DNA of 40,300 nucleotides, taken from positions 1 to 40,300 of the forward strand of contig NZ_QGSZ01000232.1 of the NCBI RefSeq assembly GCF_003857055.1, in the 5' to 3' direction. The stretch comes from Micromonospora inaquosa (GTDB lineage Bacteria > Actinomycetota > Actinomycetes > Mycobacteriales > Micromonosporaceae). The notes under the pieces were generated by a model. That model was not told the DNA's origin. It ran no database searches and saw only the letters and a list, made by a program, of their open reading frames with translations. The position numbers were made by a program, and so were the translations under genes. Below are positions 29,403 through 36,799 of the stretch, in pieces (positions within the stretch are counted from its first letter, which is position 1; each line of letters begins with the position of its first letter).

Positions 29403-30392
29403 GTGGCACACGAACTGGAGACGTTCGCCAACGGGCAGACCGCCTTCGCCTCCGCCCGCGTGTCGGCCTGGCACCAGCTGGGCACCGTCACTCAGGCCAC
29501 GATGAGCGCCAACGAGATCATGGGCGCCGCCCTGCTCGGCAACTGGGGCGTTCGCACCATTCCCGTCAGGGGCATCGACGTCGTGGACGGGATCGAGGTC
29601 CCGATCCTGGCCGACGACCGGCGCATGACCGTGCGCCGCAACCCGGTGACCGGCCAGACCGAGTATCTGGGCATCGTCGGCAACGACTACGAGGTCATCC
29701 AGAACGAGCAGTGCGCCGACATGCTCGACCAGCTCGTCGACCAGGCCGGAGGCGCCCACTTCGAGACTGCGGGCAGCCTGCGGCGGGGCAAGTCGGTGTT
29801 CGTCACGATGAAGCTGCCGACCGCGATGGAGATCGCCGGGGTCGACCGGATGGACCTGTATCTGATCGGCACGACCTCCCACGACGGCACTGCCGCGCTG
29901 CGTGTGGACGCCAGCCCCATCCGCGTCGTCTGTGCCAACACCCAGCGGGCGGCGTTCGCCCACGCCGTGGGGCACTACACGTTCCGTCACACCTCCAAGG
30001 TCGGCGAGCAGATCACCCAGGCCCGCGAGGCGCTGGGTCTGATGTGGCGCTACATGGGCGAGTTCGAGAAGGCCGCCGAGCGGATGCTGCAGACCGCGAT
30101 GACCACCCGCGAGTTCGAGAAGATCGTCGCGCAGGTGTGGCCCGTCGCTGACAACGCCACCGACAAAACCAAGGCCAACGCCAAGGAGCGGCTGGGGACG
30201 CTCAAGTACCTGATCACCGAGGCCGACACGCAGAAGGCCATCAAGGGCAGCCGGTGGGCCGGATACCAGGCCATCACCGAGTACCTCGACCACTACCAGG
30301 CCGCCAAGGACCCCACGACCCGCGCCAACCGCGTGATCACCGGCAAGACCGGCGACCTCAAGTTGACCGCCTTCGACCTGCTGAAGGTCTGA
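29403..30392 (+). CDS. DUF932 phage/plasmid-like protein
   Basis: A 329-residue protein with the DUF932 pattern. N-terminal FASARVSAWHQLGTVTQATM, then NPVTGQTEYLGIVGNDYEVI and QNEQCADMLDQLVDQ, a later TSHDGTAALRVDASPIRVVC, and the CANTQRAAF core are typical of this family, found on phages, plasmids and integrative elements. Its biochemical role is unsettled; proposals include a link to DNA recombination or repair. The GTG at 29403 has AAAGGAG upstream. The longer frame from 29298 is rejected because it starts inside the previous gene's hairpin region. Confidence 0.85.
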   Translation: MAHELETFANGQTAFASARVSAWHQLGTVTQATMSANEIMGAALLGNWGVRTIPVRGIDVVDGIEVPILADDRRMTVRRNPVTGQTEYLGIVGNDYEVIQNEQCADMLDQLVDQAGGAHFETAGSLRRGKSVFVTMKLPTAMEIAGVDRMDLYLIGTTSHDGTAALRVDASPIRVVCANTQRAAFAHAVGHYTFRHTSKVGEQITQAREALGLMWRYMGEFEKAAERMLQTAMTTREFEKIVAQVWPVADNATDKTKANAKERLGTLKYLITEADTQKAIKGSRWAGYQAITEYLDHYQAAKDPTTRANRVITGKTGDLKLTAFDLLKV

Positions 30393-30462
30393 CCGAATCC
30401 GCCTCTGTGCCGGGGCGGCGGTCACCTGCCGTCCCGGCCCGTCACGAACGGACCACAGACCC

Positions 30463-30900
30463 ATGACCGAGACCACTCCCGTGCCGCCGCAGCGGCCGAC
30501 GGTCCCGCACATCCGCCATCCCCGCGACGAGCGCCAGGCCGTCTGCGGCGTACCCGCCACCGACGTGACCCGGTGGGAGACCGAGGACCCGCCGCGTCCC
30601 GACCACGCGTGCGAGGACTGCCTGACGCTGCTGGAGGACGCGGCCCGGCCCGACGACTACACCCACCCGATCGGCGACGCGACCCTCATCGACTCGCTGC
30701 GCGCGATCGTCGCCGAGCGCCAGCACGCCAAGATCAACGGCGTTCTGGTGGACCTGTGGTCGGCCAGCGTCACCGTCACGATCTGGGACCAGCTCAAGCA
30801 GGACAAGCGGGACCGGCTTCTCACCCTGCCCGCCTACCAGCTGATCCTGCGATGCGTCGCGATCTACAGCCGCCTCACCGGCGAGGGCCACCGCCGATGA
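30463..30900 (+). CDS. Hypothetical protein with a CxxC site, 145 residues
   Basis: Not recognised. The N-terminus is Pro/Arg-rich and holds QAVCGVPATDVTRWETED followed by ACEDCLTLLED, so three Cys could hold a metal ion. The C-terminal half is helical (ATLIDSLRAIVAERQHAKIN, SVTVTIWDQLKQDKRDRLL). It ends within an ATGA overlap with the next gene, so the two are coupled. It may be a short adaptor in the DUF932 neighbourhood. Confidence 0.65.
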   Translation: MTETTPVPPQRPTVPHIRHPRDERQAVCGVPATDVTRWETEDPPRPDHACEDCLTLLEDAARPDDYTHPIGDATLIDSLRAIVAERQHAKINGVLVDLWSASVTVTIWDQLKQDKRDRLLTLPAYQLILRCVAIYSRLTGEGHRR

Positions 30901-31337
30901 CCACGCCGCACAGGCAGCAGTGGTTCCACTACCACGTCTGGGTCTTCGCGGTGCACACCGCGATGTCGCTGATCGACGCCGCACCCCGACCCACCCGGTC
31001 GCTCGACGTGCCGACGTGGGCGCAGGCGTTCGGCCTGACCCGCATCGACAAACCCGATCCGGACACGATCGGGCTGCTCGGTCCGGCGCCGGACGCCTTC
31101 GACCGCGACTACGCCATGAGCACCGACCTGGCCAGGCCGGTCATCGTCGCCCACCTGCTCATCGACGGCGTAGAGCCCTCGCCGCTGCTGATCGACGGCA
31201 CCCACCGGCTGTACCGGGCCTGGCGCGAAGGCGTCCCGCAGCTGCCCGCCTACCTGCTCACCGTCGCCGAGAGCCGCCAGGTGCAACAGGACCGGTGGCT
31301 CGGTCCCGGCCGCACCTGGCGCATCGGCCCGCGCTGA
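30897..31337 (+). CDS. ParB/Srx-fold-like protein, 146 residues
   Basis: The start lies in an ATGA overlap with the preceding gene, so 30897 is chosen. The segment VIVAHLLIDGVEPSPLLIDG followed by THRLYRAWREG has the (I)DGxHRLxRA pattern of ParB/sulfiredoxin-fold proteins, where the loop binds nucleotide. PAYLLTVAESRQVQ follows as the next strand. N-terminal FHYHVWVFAVHTAMSLIDA is aromatic and hydrophobic but short. A homologue of small ParB-like nuclease or CTP-binding domains on mobile elements is likely; a role in partition is an inference. Confidence 0.6.
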   Translation: MTTPHRQQWFHYHVWVFAVHTAMSLIDAAPRPTRSLDVPTWAQAFGLTRIDKPDPDTIGLLGPAPDAFDRDYAMSTDLARPVIVAHLLIDGVEPSPLLIDGTHRLYRAWREGVPQLPAYLLTVAESRQVQQDRWLGPGRTWRIGPR

Positions 31338-31419
31338 CCCGTCACCCCTCGTACGCCTCGGCGAGCCGCCCCGCCGGCGACCACCGAGGCGAACCCACCG
31401 CACCCCTTGGGAGAAAGAC

Positions 31420-31749
31420 ATGTCCTACACCGCCCCGTGGCGCAAGCTGTGCAACTGCCGTTGCCCGCTGCACCACGGCTTCCCGCGCACCGACTACTTC
31501 CAGCCCGGCTGCGCCTGCACCATCACCTGCGACACCCAGCCCATGACCCTCCTCGCGGAGCAGTGGGGCTGCGCCCTGTTCCTCGACCAACACGGCGACC
31601 TGTGGCACGTCAACGCCATGGCCAACGGCCAGTGGGACTGGGAGCACGGCGGCGAAATCGACACCCGCGCCGACACCTACGACGACAGCGTGCACATCGA
31701 GCGCCTGCTCCGCGAGGCCGCCCACGTCCTGCGACGGCAGATCGCCTGA
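31420..31749 (+). CDS. Small Cys/His-rich protein, tandem paralogue 1
   Basis: A 109-residue protein with a dense N-terminal metal-binding pattern: CNCRCPLHHG, then PGCACTITC, followed by QPMTLLA. The C-terminal half (GCALFLDQHGDLWHVNAMAN) is beta-like, with WDWEHGGEIDTRADTYDDS. The next gene repeats the whole layout, so the two come from a tandem duplication. GGGAG lies upstream of the ATG. The six Cys and two His could bind one or two zinc ions. The family is not recognised. Confidence 0.7.
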   Translation: MSYTAPWRKLCNCRCPLHHGFPRTDYFQPGCACTITCDTQPMTLLAEQWGCALFLDQHGDLWHVNAMANGQWDWEHGGEIDTRADTYDDSVHIERLLREAAHVLRRQIA

Positions 31750-31771
31750 CCCAACTGCTGACCGGTTCAAG

Positions 31772-31806
31772 GTGGGCCGCCCGCGTGGGCGGCCCACGGC
31801 CCTTTT
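31772..31806 (+). terminator. Rho-independent terminator between the tandem paralogues
   Basis: A perfect 11-bp stem (GTGGGCCGCCC) with a GCGT loop, followed by GGCCC and five T bases. It is one of the few sites here with a true T-tract. Confidence 0.8.
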
Positions 31807-31837
31807 TGCGTTTCACCACCTGCTTGAGGAGACAGCT

Positions 31838-32179
31838 ATGTACCGCACCTACCGCAGCCCCTACGAGCGGCACTGCGACTGCCGATGCCCGGTCCACCAC
31901 GGGCACCTGCGCACCCACTACACCGACCCGGGCTGCCACTGCCTGGCCACCTGCGCCAGCCAGCCCATGACCCTGCTCGCCCCGCAAATCGGCGGCGCGC
32001 TGTTCCTCAACTGGCACGGCACCTTGTGGTTCGTGCCCGCGCTCGAACCCGGGCACTGGGACTGGCGCTACGCCACACCGGTCGACCTCGGCCACCCCGT
32101 CGACCCCGCCGCCGACCTGATCGCCGACGTCCTCCACCAGACCCACGCCGAGCTGCTGCCGCTCATCCACCGCACGTAG
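31838..32179 (+). CDS. Small Cys/His-rich protein, tandem paralogue 2
   Basis: A 113-residue protein that aligns end to end with the preceding one: CDCRCPVHHGHLRTHYTDPG, then CHCLATCASQPMTLLAPQ, then GGALFLNWHGTLWFVPALEP and WDWRY. The metal-binding Cys/His pattern and the QPMTLLA segment are conserved, while the tail differs. A GAGGAGA ribosome binding site precedes the ATG at 31838. Retention of two copies, each with its own terminator, suggests both are used. Confidence 0.7.
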   Translation: MYRTYRSPYERHCDCRCPVHHGHLRTHYTDPGCHCLATCASQPMTLLAPQIGGALFLNWHGTLWFVPALEPGHWDWRYATPVDLGHPVDPAADLIADVLHQTHAELLPLIHRT

Positions 32180-32199
32180 CCCGAGCTTTTCCCGTTCCC

Positions 32200-32234
32200 G
32201 CCGGCCGCGCACCCGCGCGAAGTCCGGCCTTTTT
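32200..32234 (+). terminator. Rho-independent terminator before the wall hydrolase
   Basis: GCCGG and CCGGC with an inner GCGC pairing form a hairpin that ends in six T bases. It lies 20 bases after the stop of paralogue 2. Confidence 0.65.
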
Positions 32235-32259
32235 TGTTTTCACCGAAAGGCAGATCGTC

Positions 32260-33279
32260 ATGACCAAAGCCATCATCGGCATCGTCACCGTCGTCATCAT
32301 CGGCTGCTTCGGCCTGCCGATGCTCCTGCTGTCGGCCGTCATGGGCGGTCCCGGCGGCTGCGGCAGCACCACCGGCGTCTCGGTACTGGCCTCCGGGCAA
32401 CCGCCCGGCGCCGGCAGCTGGGACACCGAGCAACTGGAGATCGCCGCCACCATCATCGACGTCGGCGTGTCCAAAGGCGTACCCCAGTGGGGCTGGACCG
32501 TCGCGCTGGCCACCGCCATGCAGGAGTCCGGCCTGCGCAACCTGCCGTTCCTCGGCGACCGCAACGACCACGACTCGATCGGGGTGTTCCAGCAGCGGCC
32601 CAGCCAGGGCTGGGGCACCGTCGAGCAGCTGGCCAAGCCCGAGTACCAGGCCGGGAAGTTCTACGACAAGCTGCTGACCATCCCGGGCTGGCAGACCATG
32701 CCACTGACCACGGCCGCCCAGGCAGTGCAGATCTCGGCATTCCCGGACGCGTACGCCAAGTGGACCGACGACGCCATCCAGCTCGTCCAGCAGCTGACCA
32801 GCACCCTGACCGACTGCGCCACCGACGCCCTCACGGCCCTGCCGGACGGGTTCACCCTGCCGGTCAACACCCCGCCGCAGGTGACGACCGCGATCTTCTG
32901 GGCGGTCGGGCAACTGGGCACGCCGTATCACTTCGGCGGCTCGTGCTCCGACCCGCACTCCGGCAACCCCGACAAGCAGTGCGACTGCTCGTCGCTGATG
33001 CAGGCCGCCTACCGGGCCGCCGGAGTCTCCATCCCGCGCGTCACCATGGACCAGGTCAACGCCGGGAAGGAGATCACCGACCCGGCCATGCTGCTGCCCG
33101 GCGACCTCATCCTCATCCCCGGCAGCGAAGGCACCATGTCCGACCCGCGGCACGTCGGCATGTACCTCGGCCAAGGCTTGATCATCCAGGCCCCGAAGAC
33201 CGGGGACATCGTGAAGATCACGCGACTCTCGTCATGGATTGACCAGGTGGCGGCGATCAGAAGGATCGTTGCCGGGTAG
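32260..33279 (+). CDS. Bifunctional lytic transglycosylase-NlpC/P60 wall hydrolase
   Basis: A 339-residue protein. An N-terminal membrane anchor (residues 4-28) is followed by a lysozyme-like domain of about 55 to 170 with a catalytic-type AMQESGLRN (Glu89) and DHDSIGVFQQRPSQGWG. Residues of about 210 to 339 form an NlpC/P60 domain: CDCSSLMQAAYRAAG with Cys243 and HVGMYLG with His298. Such two-domain enzymes are the VirB1-like hydrolases of Gram-positive type IV secretion systems, which open peptidoglycan for the transfer channel. It is the last gene of the right arm; the next 136 bases mark the start of the transposon remnant. Confidence 0.87.
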   Translation: MTKAIIGIVTVVIIGCFGLPMLLLSAVMGGPGGCGSTTGVSVLASGQPPGAGSWDTEQLEIAATIIDVGVSKGVPQWGWTVALATAMQESGLRNLPFLGDRNDHDSIGVFQQRPSQGWGTVEQLAKPEYQAGKFYDKLLTIPGWQTMPLTTAAQAVQISAFPDAYAKWTDDAIQLVQQLTSTLTDCATDALTALPDGFTLPVNTPPQVTTAIFWAVGQLGTPYHFGGSCSDPHSGNPDKQCDCSSLMQAAYRAAGVSIPRVTMDQVNAGKEITDPAMLLPGDLILIPGSEGTMSDPRHVGMYLGQGLIIQAPKTGDIVKITRLSSWIDQVAAIRRIVAG

Positions 33280-33415
33280 CGGTGGTATAGGTTGTCGTTG
33301 AGGATGTCGGTTTCTCAGAATCGTGTCGGCGTGGGTATCGTTTCCGACAGGGTTGTGATAACTCGCTCAGTGTGGCGTAGAGCTGTTTCGATCTGAAGCT
33401 AGCACGATCTCCCGT
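33280..33415. other. Possible end of a TnsA-type transposon
   Basis: No gene. The segment has lower GC than its surroundings and repeated TGTCGG-type words: TTGTCG, ATGTCGG, GTGTCGG, and CCGACA. TGTCGG and CCGACA form a 6-bp inverted repeat around 33331-33356. It directly precedes the TnsA-like gene, where transposase-binding repeats would lie at a Tn7-like element end. Boundaries cannot be set from the sequence alone. Confidence 0.35.
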
Positions 33416-33808
33416 ATGCCTGGAAAGGACAGCGTTCGCTGCGGTGTCGGGGCTACGGTTCGCTATCGCGATGCGGATGGCGAGGTGGTGCAGTCAGTAC
33501 TGGGCCGTGTTGAGGTTGACGCGCTGGCTGCTGCCTTGCCGGTGCGCGAGTTCCGCTGGTACAAGGGCCGGCGGTTCTATTCGGGCTGGTATTGGGCGTC
33601 GACGACTGGGCGGCTGGTCGCGTACGAGAGTCGGCTGGAGCTGGCCAGGATCTTACTGGCGGACTTCGACGCAGCGACGGTCGCGATGGTCGCGCAGCCG
33701 TTCCAACTGGTCGTTTTCGATGGCGATAGGACACGCTGTCACGTGCCGGACCTGCTGCTGATCAATAGGTCTGGCCTGGTCGCGATTGTTGATGTGAAGC
33801 CACCTTAC
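33416..33808 (+). pseudogene. TnsA-like transposase endonuclease, N-terminal fragment
   Basis: About 131 residues match the start of actinobacterial TnsA-like endonuclease subunits of heteromeric transposases: REFRWYKGRRFYSGWYWAST, VAYESRLELARILLADFDAA and VPDLLLINRSGLVAIVDVKP. The acidic residues in ESRLE, PDLL and DVK match the catalytic metal site of a restriction-type fold. After VDVKPP the frame becomes Pro/Arg-rich and lacks coding character, so the C-terminal part is missing. The gene joins, in a different frame, to the tail of an HTH gene, so a deletion has removed the part between. Confidence 0.65.
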
Positions 33809-34059
33809 CCCCGAGACTGTCCGCCGCAACCTGATCCGCTTCAACATCGCACGACGGCCGCAAAGCTTCGTCGGGATGCCCGTCCACGGCCGCACCCACC
33901 CCGCCCTGCCCGAAGACATCCGCCGCGCCGTCGAAGGCCCTCATCATGGCTGGCTGCGACTACGCCGCTTCCAACAGATCGTCGGCTACCCCAGCATCAA
34001 CGTCGCCTCCCGCGCGATCAACGTCAGCGCCCCCACCCTCACCGCCCAGATCGCCAAGC

Positions 34060-35259
34060 TAGTGCCCCGTCATGCAGCCTTGAACGGGTAATCCGGATGG
34101 CGGATCTTGGAGTCGGCGGCGAATCCGGATTTCGGTCTGGCGCGCTGGTTGCGCCAGCGGATGTAGTCGCCGATGGCGGCATCCTGTTCGGCGTGGCTGC
34201 GGTGGTCGGTGCCGTTGAGGGCGAAGTACCGCACTGCGGCGAACTCCGCCTCGATCCAGTTCAGCCAGGACGCATAGGTCGGCAGGAACACCAGCGCCAC
34301 CTGGTTGGCGGTGCACCAGGCGCGAACCTCGGGATGCTTGTGCGGGGAGAAGTTGTCCACGATGAGGTAGAGCTTGTCGCCGGGCCAGCGACGGCGCAGG
34401 GTCTTGAGGAAGCCGAGGAACTCGCGCCAGCGTTTGCGGTCCCGGATGCGGTAGTGCAGGCGCCCGGTGGTCAGGTCCAGGGCGGCGATCATGTGCCGAA
34501 CGCCCTGGTCACGGGTGTAGGTGGCCCTCAGTCGAACTGGTTGGCCCTGCGGACGCCAGGCCCGGCCGGGACGGGGTTGCAGGTTCAGTGGCCCGAACTC
34601 GTCGACGCACAGCACCCTGCCGTCGGCCGGCGGGTGGTCGTAGAGGTCCAGGATCCGGCGCATCTTCGACGTGAACTCGGGGTCGGTGCTGGCCTTCCAC
34701 GTCTTGGTGGCCTGCCAGGACACCCCGCGCTCGTGCAGGATCCGCCGGATGGTCTCGACGCTGATCGTCGTGACGTACCCGGCGTCGATCAGGTAGTCGC
34801 GCAGCTTGGCCAGGGACCAGCAGGAGAACGGTCGGCCGAGGAAACGGGGGTCGCACCGGGCGATGACACAGATCCAGTCGCGGGCCTGCTCATCAATCCG
34901 TCTCGGTGCACCCCCGCTCCATTTTGGGTCCAACGCGTCGAACCCCCGCTCGTTGAACGCGTGGATCACATCGCGGACGTAGTCCTCGCTGGTCTTGAGC
35001 AAGTAAGCGATGTCCGGCGCTGGCTGGCCCTGGGCGGACATCAGCACCACGATCGCCCGACGCAGCTTCACCGGATCCTTCGCCGTCCGGGTGATCCGCT
35101 GCAACCGCTGACCCTCGGCCATCGACACCTGCCGGACGAACACCTCCGGGCGTCTGCCCACCGGCCACCACCTCCCACCGTGAACGATGAGAGACAGCCT
35201 GCCGGACGAGTCCTCAGAACCGACGGATTACACGATCAACGTTCAAAGACGAGGCACTA
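34060..35259 (-). mobile_element. Complete IS630-family insertion sequence
   Basis: Both ends lie within a CTAG sequence (34059-34062 and 35257-35260), and CTAG with TA duplication is the known IS630 target. The inverted ends share GTGCC-Y-CGTC-W-T followed at a few bases by TTGAACG. The element is about 1.2 kb and carries one intact transposase gene. Removing it with one TA rejoins the coding frame of an HTH gene, which proves insertion into that gene. Confidence 0.8.
34070..35161 (-). CDS. IS630-family transposase
   Basis: A full-length 363-residue DDE transposase. The N-terminal 140 residues hold two helix-turn-helix parts (DIAYLLKTSEDYVRDVIHAF, SVETIRRILHERGVSWQ). The catalytic triad is Asp187 (VLCVDEFGPL), Asp269 (LIVDNFSPHKH) and Glu304 (NWIEAEF). 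The layout with DEFGPL and WLNWIEAEF is specific to IS630. The GTG at 35161 has GGGAGG upstream. No frameshift or internal stop is present, so the gene may be active. It acts on its own inverted ends and moves at CTAG or TA sites. Confidence 0.93.
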   Translation of the reverse strand: MGRRPEVFVRQVSMAEGQRLQRITRTAKDPVKLRRAIVVLMSAQGQPAPDIAYLLKTSEDYVRDVIHAFNERGFDALDPKWSGGAPRRIDEQARDWICVIARCDPRFLGRPFSCWSLAKLRDYLIDAGYVTTISVETIRRILHERGVSWQATKTWKASTDPEFTSKMRRILDLYDHPPADGRVLCVDEFGPLNLQPRPGRAWRPQGQPVRLRATYTRDQGVRHMIAALDLTTGRLHYRIRDRKRWREFLGFLKTLRRRWPGDKLYLIVDNFSPHKHPEVRAWCTANQVALVFLPTYASWLNWIEAEFAAVRYFALNGTDHRSHAEQDAAIGDYIRWRNQRARPKSGFAADSKIRHPDYPFKAA

Positions 35260-35652
35260 GAAGCCGACATCGGCAACCCCTACTCAACCGGGGCAGATCC
35301 CGCCATCCCATGTTCACTACCGAGCACGGCCGAGCCCTGCTCGCCATGCTCGAACACTCGCGCGCCGCCGAACTGCTCGATCAGTACGCCAAACCGCTAC
35401 GCGGCTGGCGCCCTGACGATCCACGCCGCGACCGCGCCGCGCGGCCCCAATCACCAGAGCGTGAAAGCCGCCGACCAGGCTTAACATGACCATGGATATC
35501 GATGCAATCTTTCGGTGTGGAGCCTTGACAGGCACCGTGGGCAAGGTATCGACTGCAATGAGTGACCCCAGCCGGCGAGTGGATCACAACCCAGTCAGGT
35601 TTCGCTGAGTCGCCGCGAATCACGGCGTGCAGCGACTACGGAAAGGGTCGTT

Positions 35653-36015
35653 ATGCGAAAGATCTCACGGGCGCTGGCTACCGGCGTGTTCGCCTTCACC
35701 CTGGTCGGCGTGGGGGCCGGGGTCGCCGTCGCCGGCTCCAACACTGTGCAGGCCTGCACCCTTCGCGCCGATGTGCCGGACTCCGACAACAACGCAATCG
35801 TCGGCCGCGAGGGCTGCGGCAACACGGTCCCCGGCACTGGCTACATCTAGGAGGACCGCAACAACTGGCCCGACGACGAGGTGGGCAAGAAGTCCTTCGA
35901 CGCCGGAACGGCCTTGGTCGACGGGTCCTGCGGCAACGGCACGGGCAACTACTACTCCAAGTTCAAGTCGAGCACCGGGGCGTCGGCCGAGTCGTCGCGG
36001 GCCCAGCGCTGCTGA
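35653..36015 (+). pseudogene. Small secreted cysteine protein interrupted by an amber codon
   Basis: The frame opens with a good signal peptide (RKISRALATGVFAFTLVGVG, cleaved near AVAGS) and a mature part with two Cys (VQACTL, EGCGNT). After 65 residues there is TAG at 35848. The same frame continues without any other stop for 54 residues with normal coding character (EDRNNWPDDEVGKKSFDAG, VDGSCGNGTGNYYSKFKSST) and ends QRC, TGA at 36013. The four Cys would form two disulfides, two on each side of the TAG. A recent point mutation, sequencing error or stop-codon readthrough would each fit. It lies 34 bases before an ABC transporter operon and may be its substrate; that is an inference. Confidence 0.6.
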
Positions 36016-36049
36016 TCAGATCGATCGGACGAGGACAGAGGTTCATTGA

Positions 36050-36799
36050 GTGACGGGCACAGTTGAGGTTCAGGACCTCTCGTTCTCATACAGGAGGCGC
36101 CGGGTGCTTACCGGCGCCTCCTGCACCGTCGGTCGAGGAGTGACCGCCCTGCTGGGTCCGAACGGGGCGGGAAAGACCACGCTGATCAAGTGCGTCGTCG
36201 GATTGGCGCGTCCCGATGGGGGACGGGTGGTCATTGACGGTCGGGATGTCAGCGCCGGCAAGGCGGCACAGGCGTTGATCGGTTACGTGCCGCAGAATCC
36301 GTCGCTTCCCGGCTTGGCGAAGGTGCGTGACCTCGTCGCCTATGCGGCCTGGCTCAGCGGCGTGGACGCTGCGCGGACGGACGAGGCGGTCAAGGTGGCG
36401 TTGGACAAGATGCAGGCGCGGGACCTTGGGTCACGGCGGATCCGCACCCTCAGCGGGGGGCAGCGCCAACGAGTCGCTCTCGCCACCGGCATCGTGCACG
36501 ATCCGCGGATCGTCATTCTGGACGAGCCCACAGTCGGTCTCGACCCCGGGCAGCGACTCAAGGTGCGAGAGGTGATCCGGCACCTGGGAGCCGAGCGGCC
36601 GGTGCTGCTGTCCACCCACCTGACCGAGGACGTGGAGCATCTCGCGGATACTGTCGCTGTCCTGGCCGAGGGCAAGATCCGGTATCAGGGCACGCTCGCG
36701 GGACTGGCCACGACCCGGCCCAGCGTCGATGGCCGGCCCGGGTCGCCGTTCGAATGCGCCTACGACGACCTGATCATGTCGTTCGGTGGTGCCGAATGA
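36050..36799 (+). CDS. ABC transporter ATP-binding protein
   Basis: A 249-residue ATPase with all motifs: Walker A GPNGAGKTT (36-44), Q-loop near YVPQNPSLP (80-88), signature LSGGQRQR (134-141), Walker B IVILDEP (154-160), and H-loop STHLTED with His190. The family of ABC-2 type exporters, including antibiotic and peptide exporters, is closest. The GTG at 36050 is used. It ends in an ATGA overlap with the membrane protein gene, so the two form one complex. It follows the small secreted protein gene by 34 bases. Confidence 0.92.
   Translation: MTGTVEVQDLSFSYRRRRVLTGASCTVGRGVTALLGPNGAGKTTLIKCVVGLARPDGGRVVIDGRDVSAGKAAQALIGYVPQNPSLPGLAKVRDLVAYAAWLSGVDAARTDEAVKVALDKMQARDLGSRRIRTLSGGQRQRVALATGIVHDPRIVILDEPTVGLDPGQRLKVREVIRHLGAERPVLLSTHLTEDVEHLADTVAVLAEGKIRYQGTLAGLATTRPSVDGRPGSPFECAYDDLIMSFGGAE

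Larger units (their letters stand above)
33809..35489 (+). pseudogene. HTH gene tail split by the IS630 element and a frameshift
   Basis: The frame starting at 33809 reads LTPETVRRNLIRFNIARRPQ, then VHGRTHPALPEDIRRAVEG and GWLRLRRFQQIVGYPSINVA, followed by ASRAINVSAPTLTAQIAKL, a LysR-like helix-turn-helix. It is interrupted at 34061. On the far side of the IS, 35260 continues in frame with EADIGN; one base later the adjacent frame continues PLLNRGRSRHPMFTTEHG and ALLAMLEHSRAAELLDQYAK. So the sequence would rejoin as AQIAKL-EADIG-PLLNRG after removing the IS and correcting one base. The family resembles the tail of regulators seen in TnsA-type transposons; its beginning is lost. Confidence 0.6.

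Noticed and set aside
27667..29409. A 580-residue open frame on the minus strand
   Set aside because: It is the complement of the winged-helix gene. Its Gly/Val/Leu/Asp-heavy composition is typical of antisense frames in GC-rich DNA, and it lacks a ribosome binding site.
33416..35260. A 614-residue plus-strand open frame
   Set aside because: Only its first about 131 residues are TnsA-like. The rest runs through a shifted frame and then antisense through the IS630 transposase.
35525..35552. TTGACA followed by TATCGA as a sigma-70 promoter for the secreted protein gene
   Set aside because: The -35 match is perfect, but the -10 match is poor and the spacing is one short, so I did not list it as a feature.
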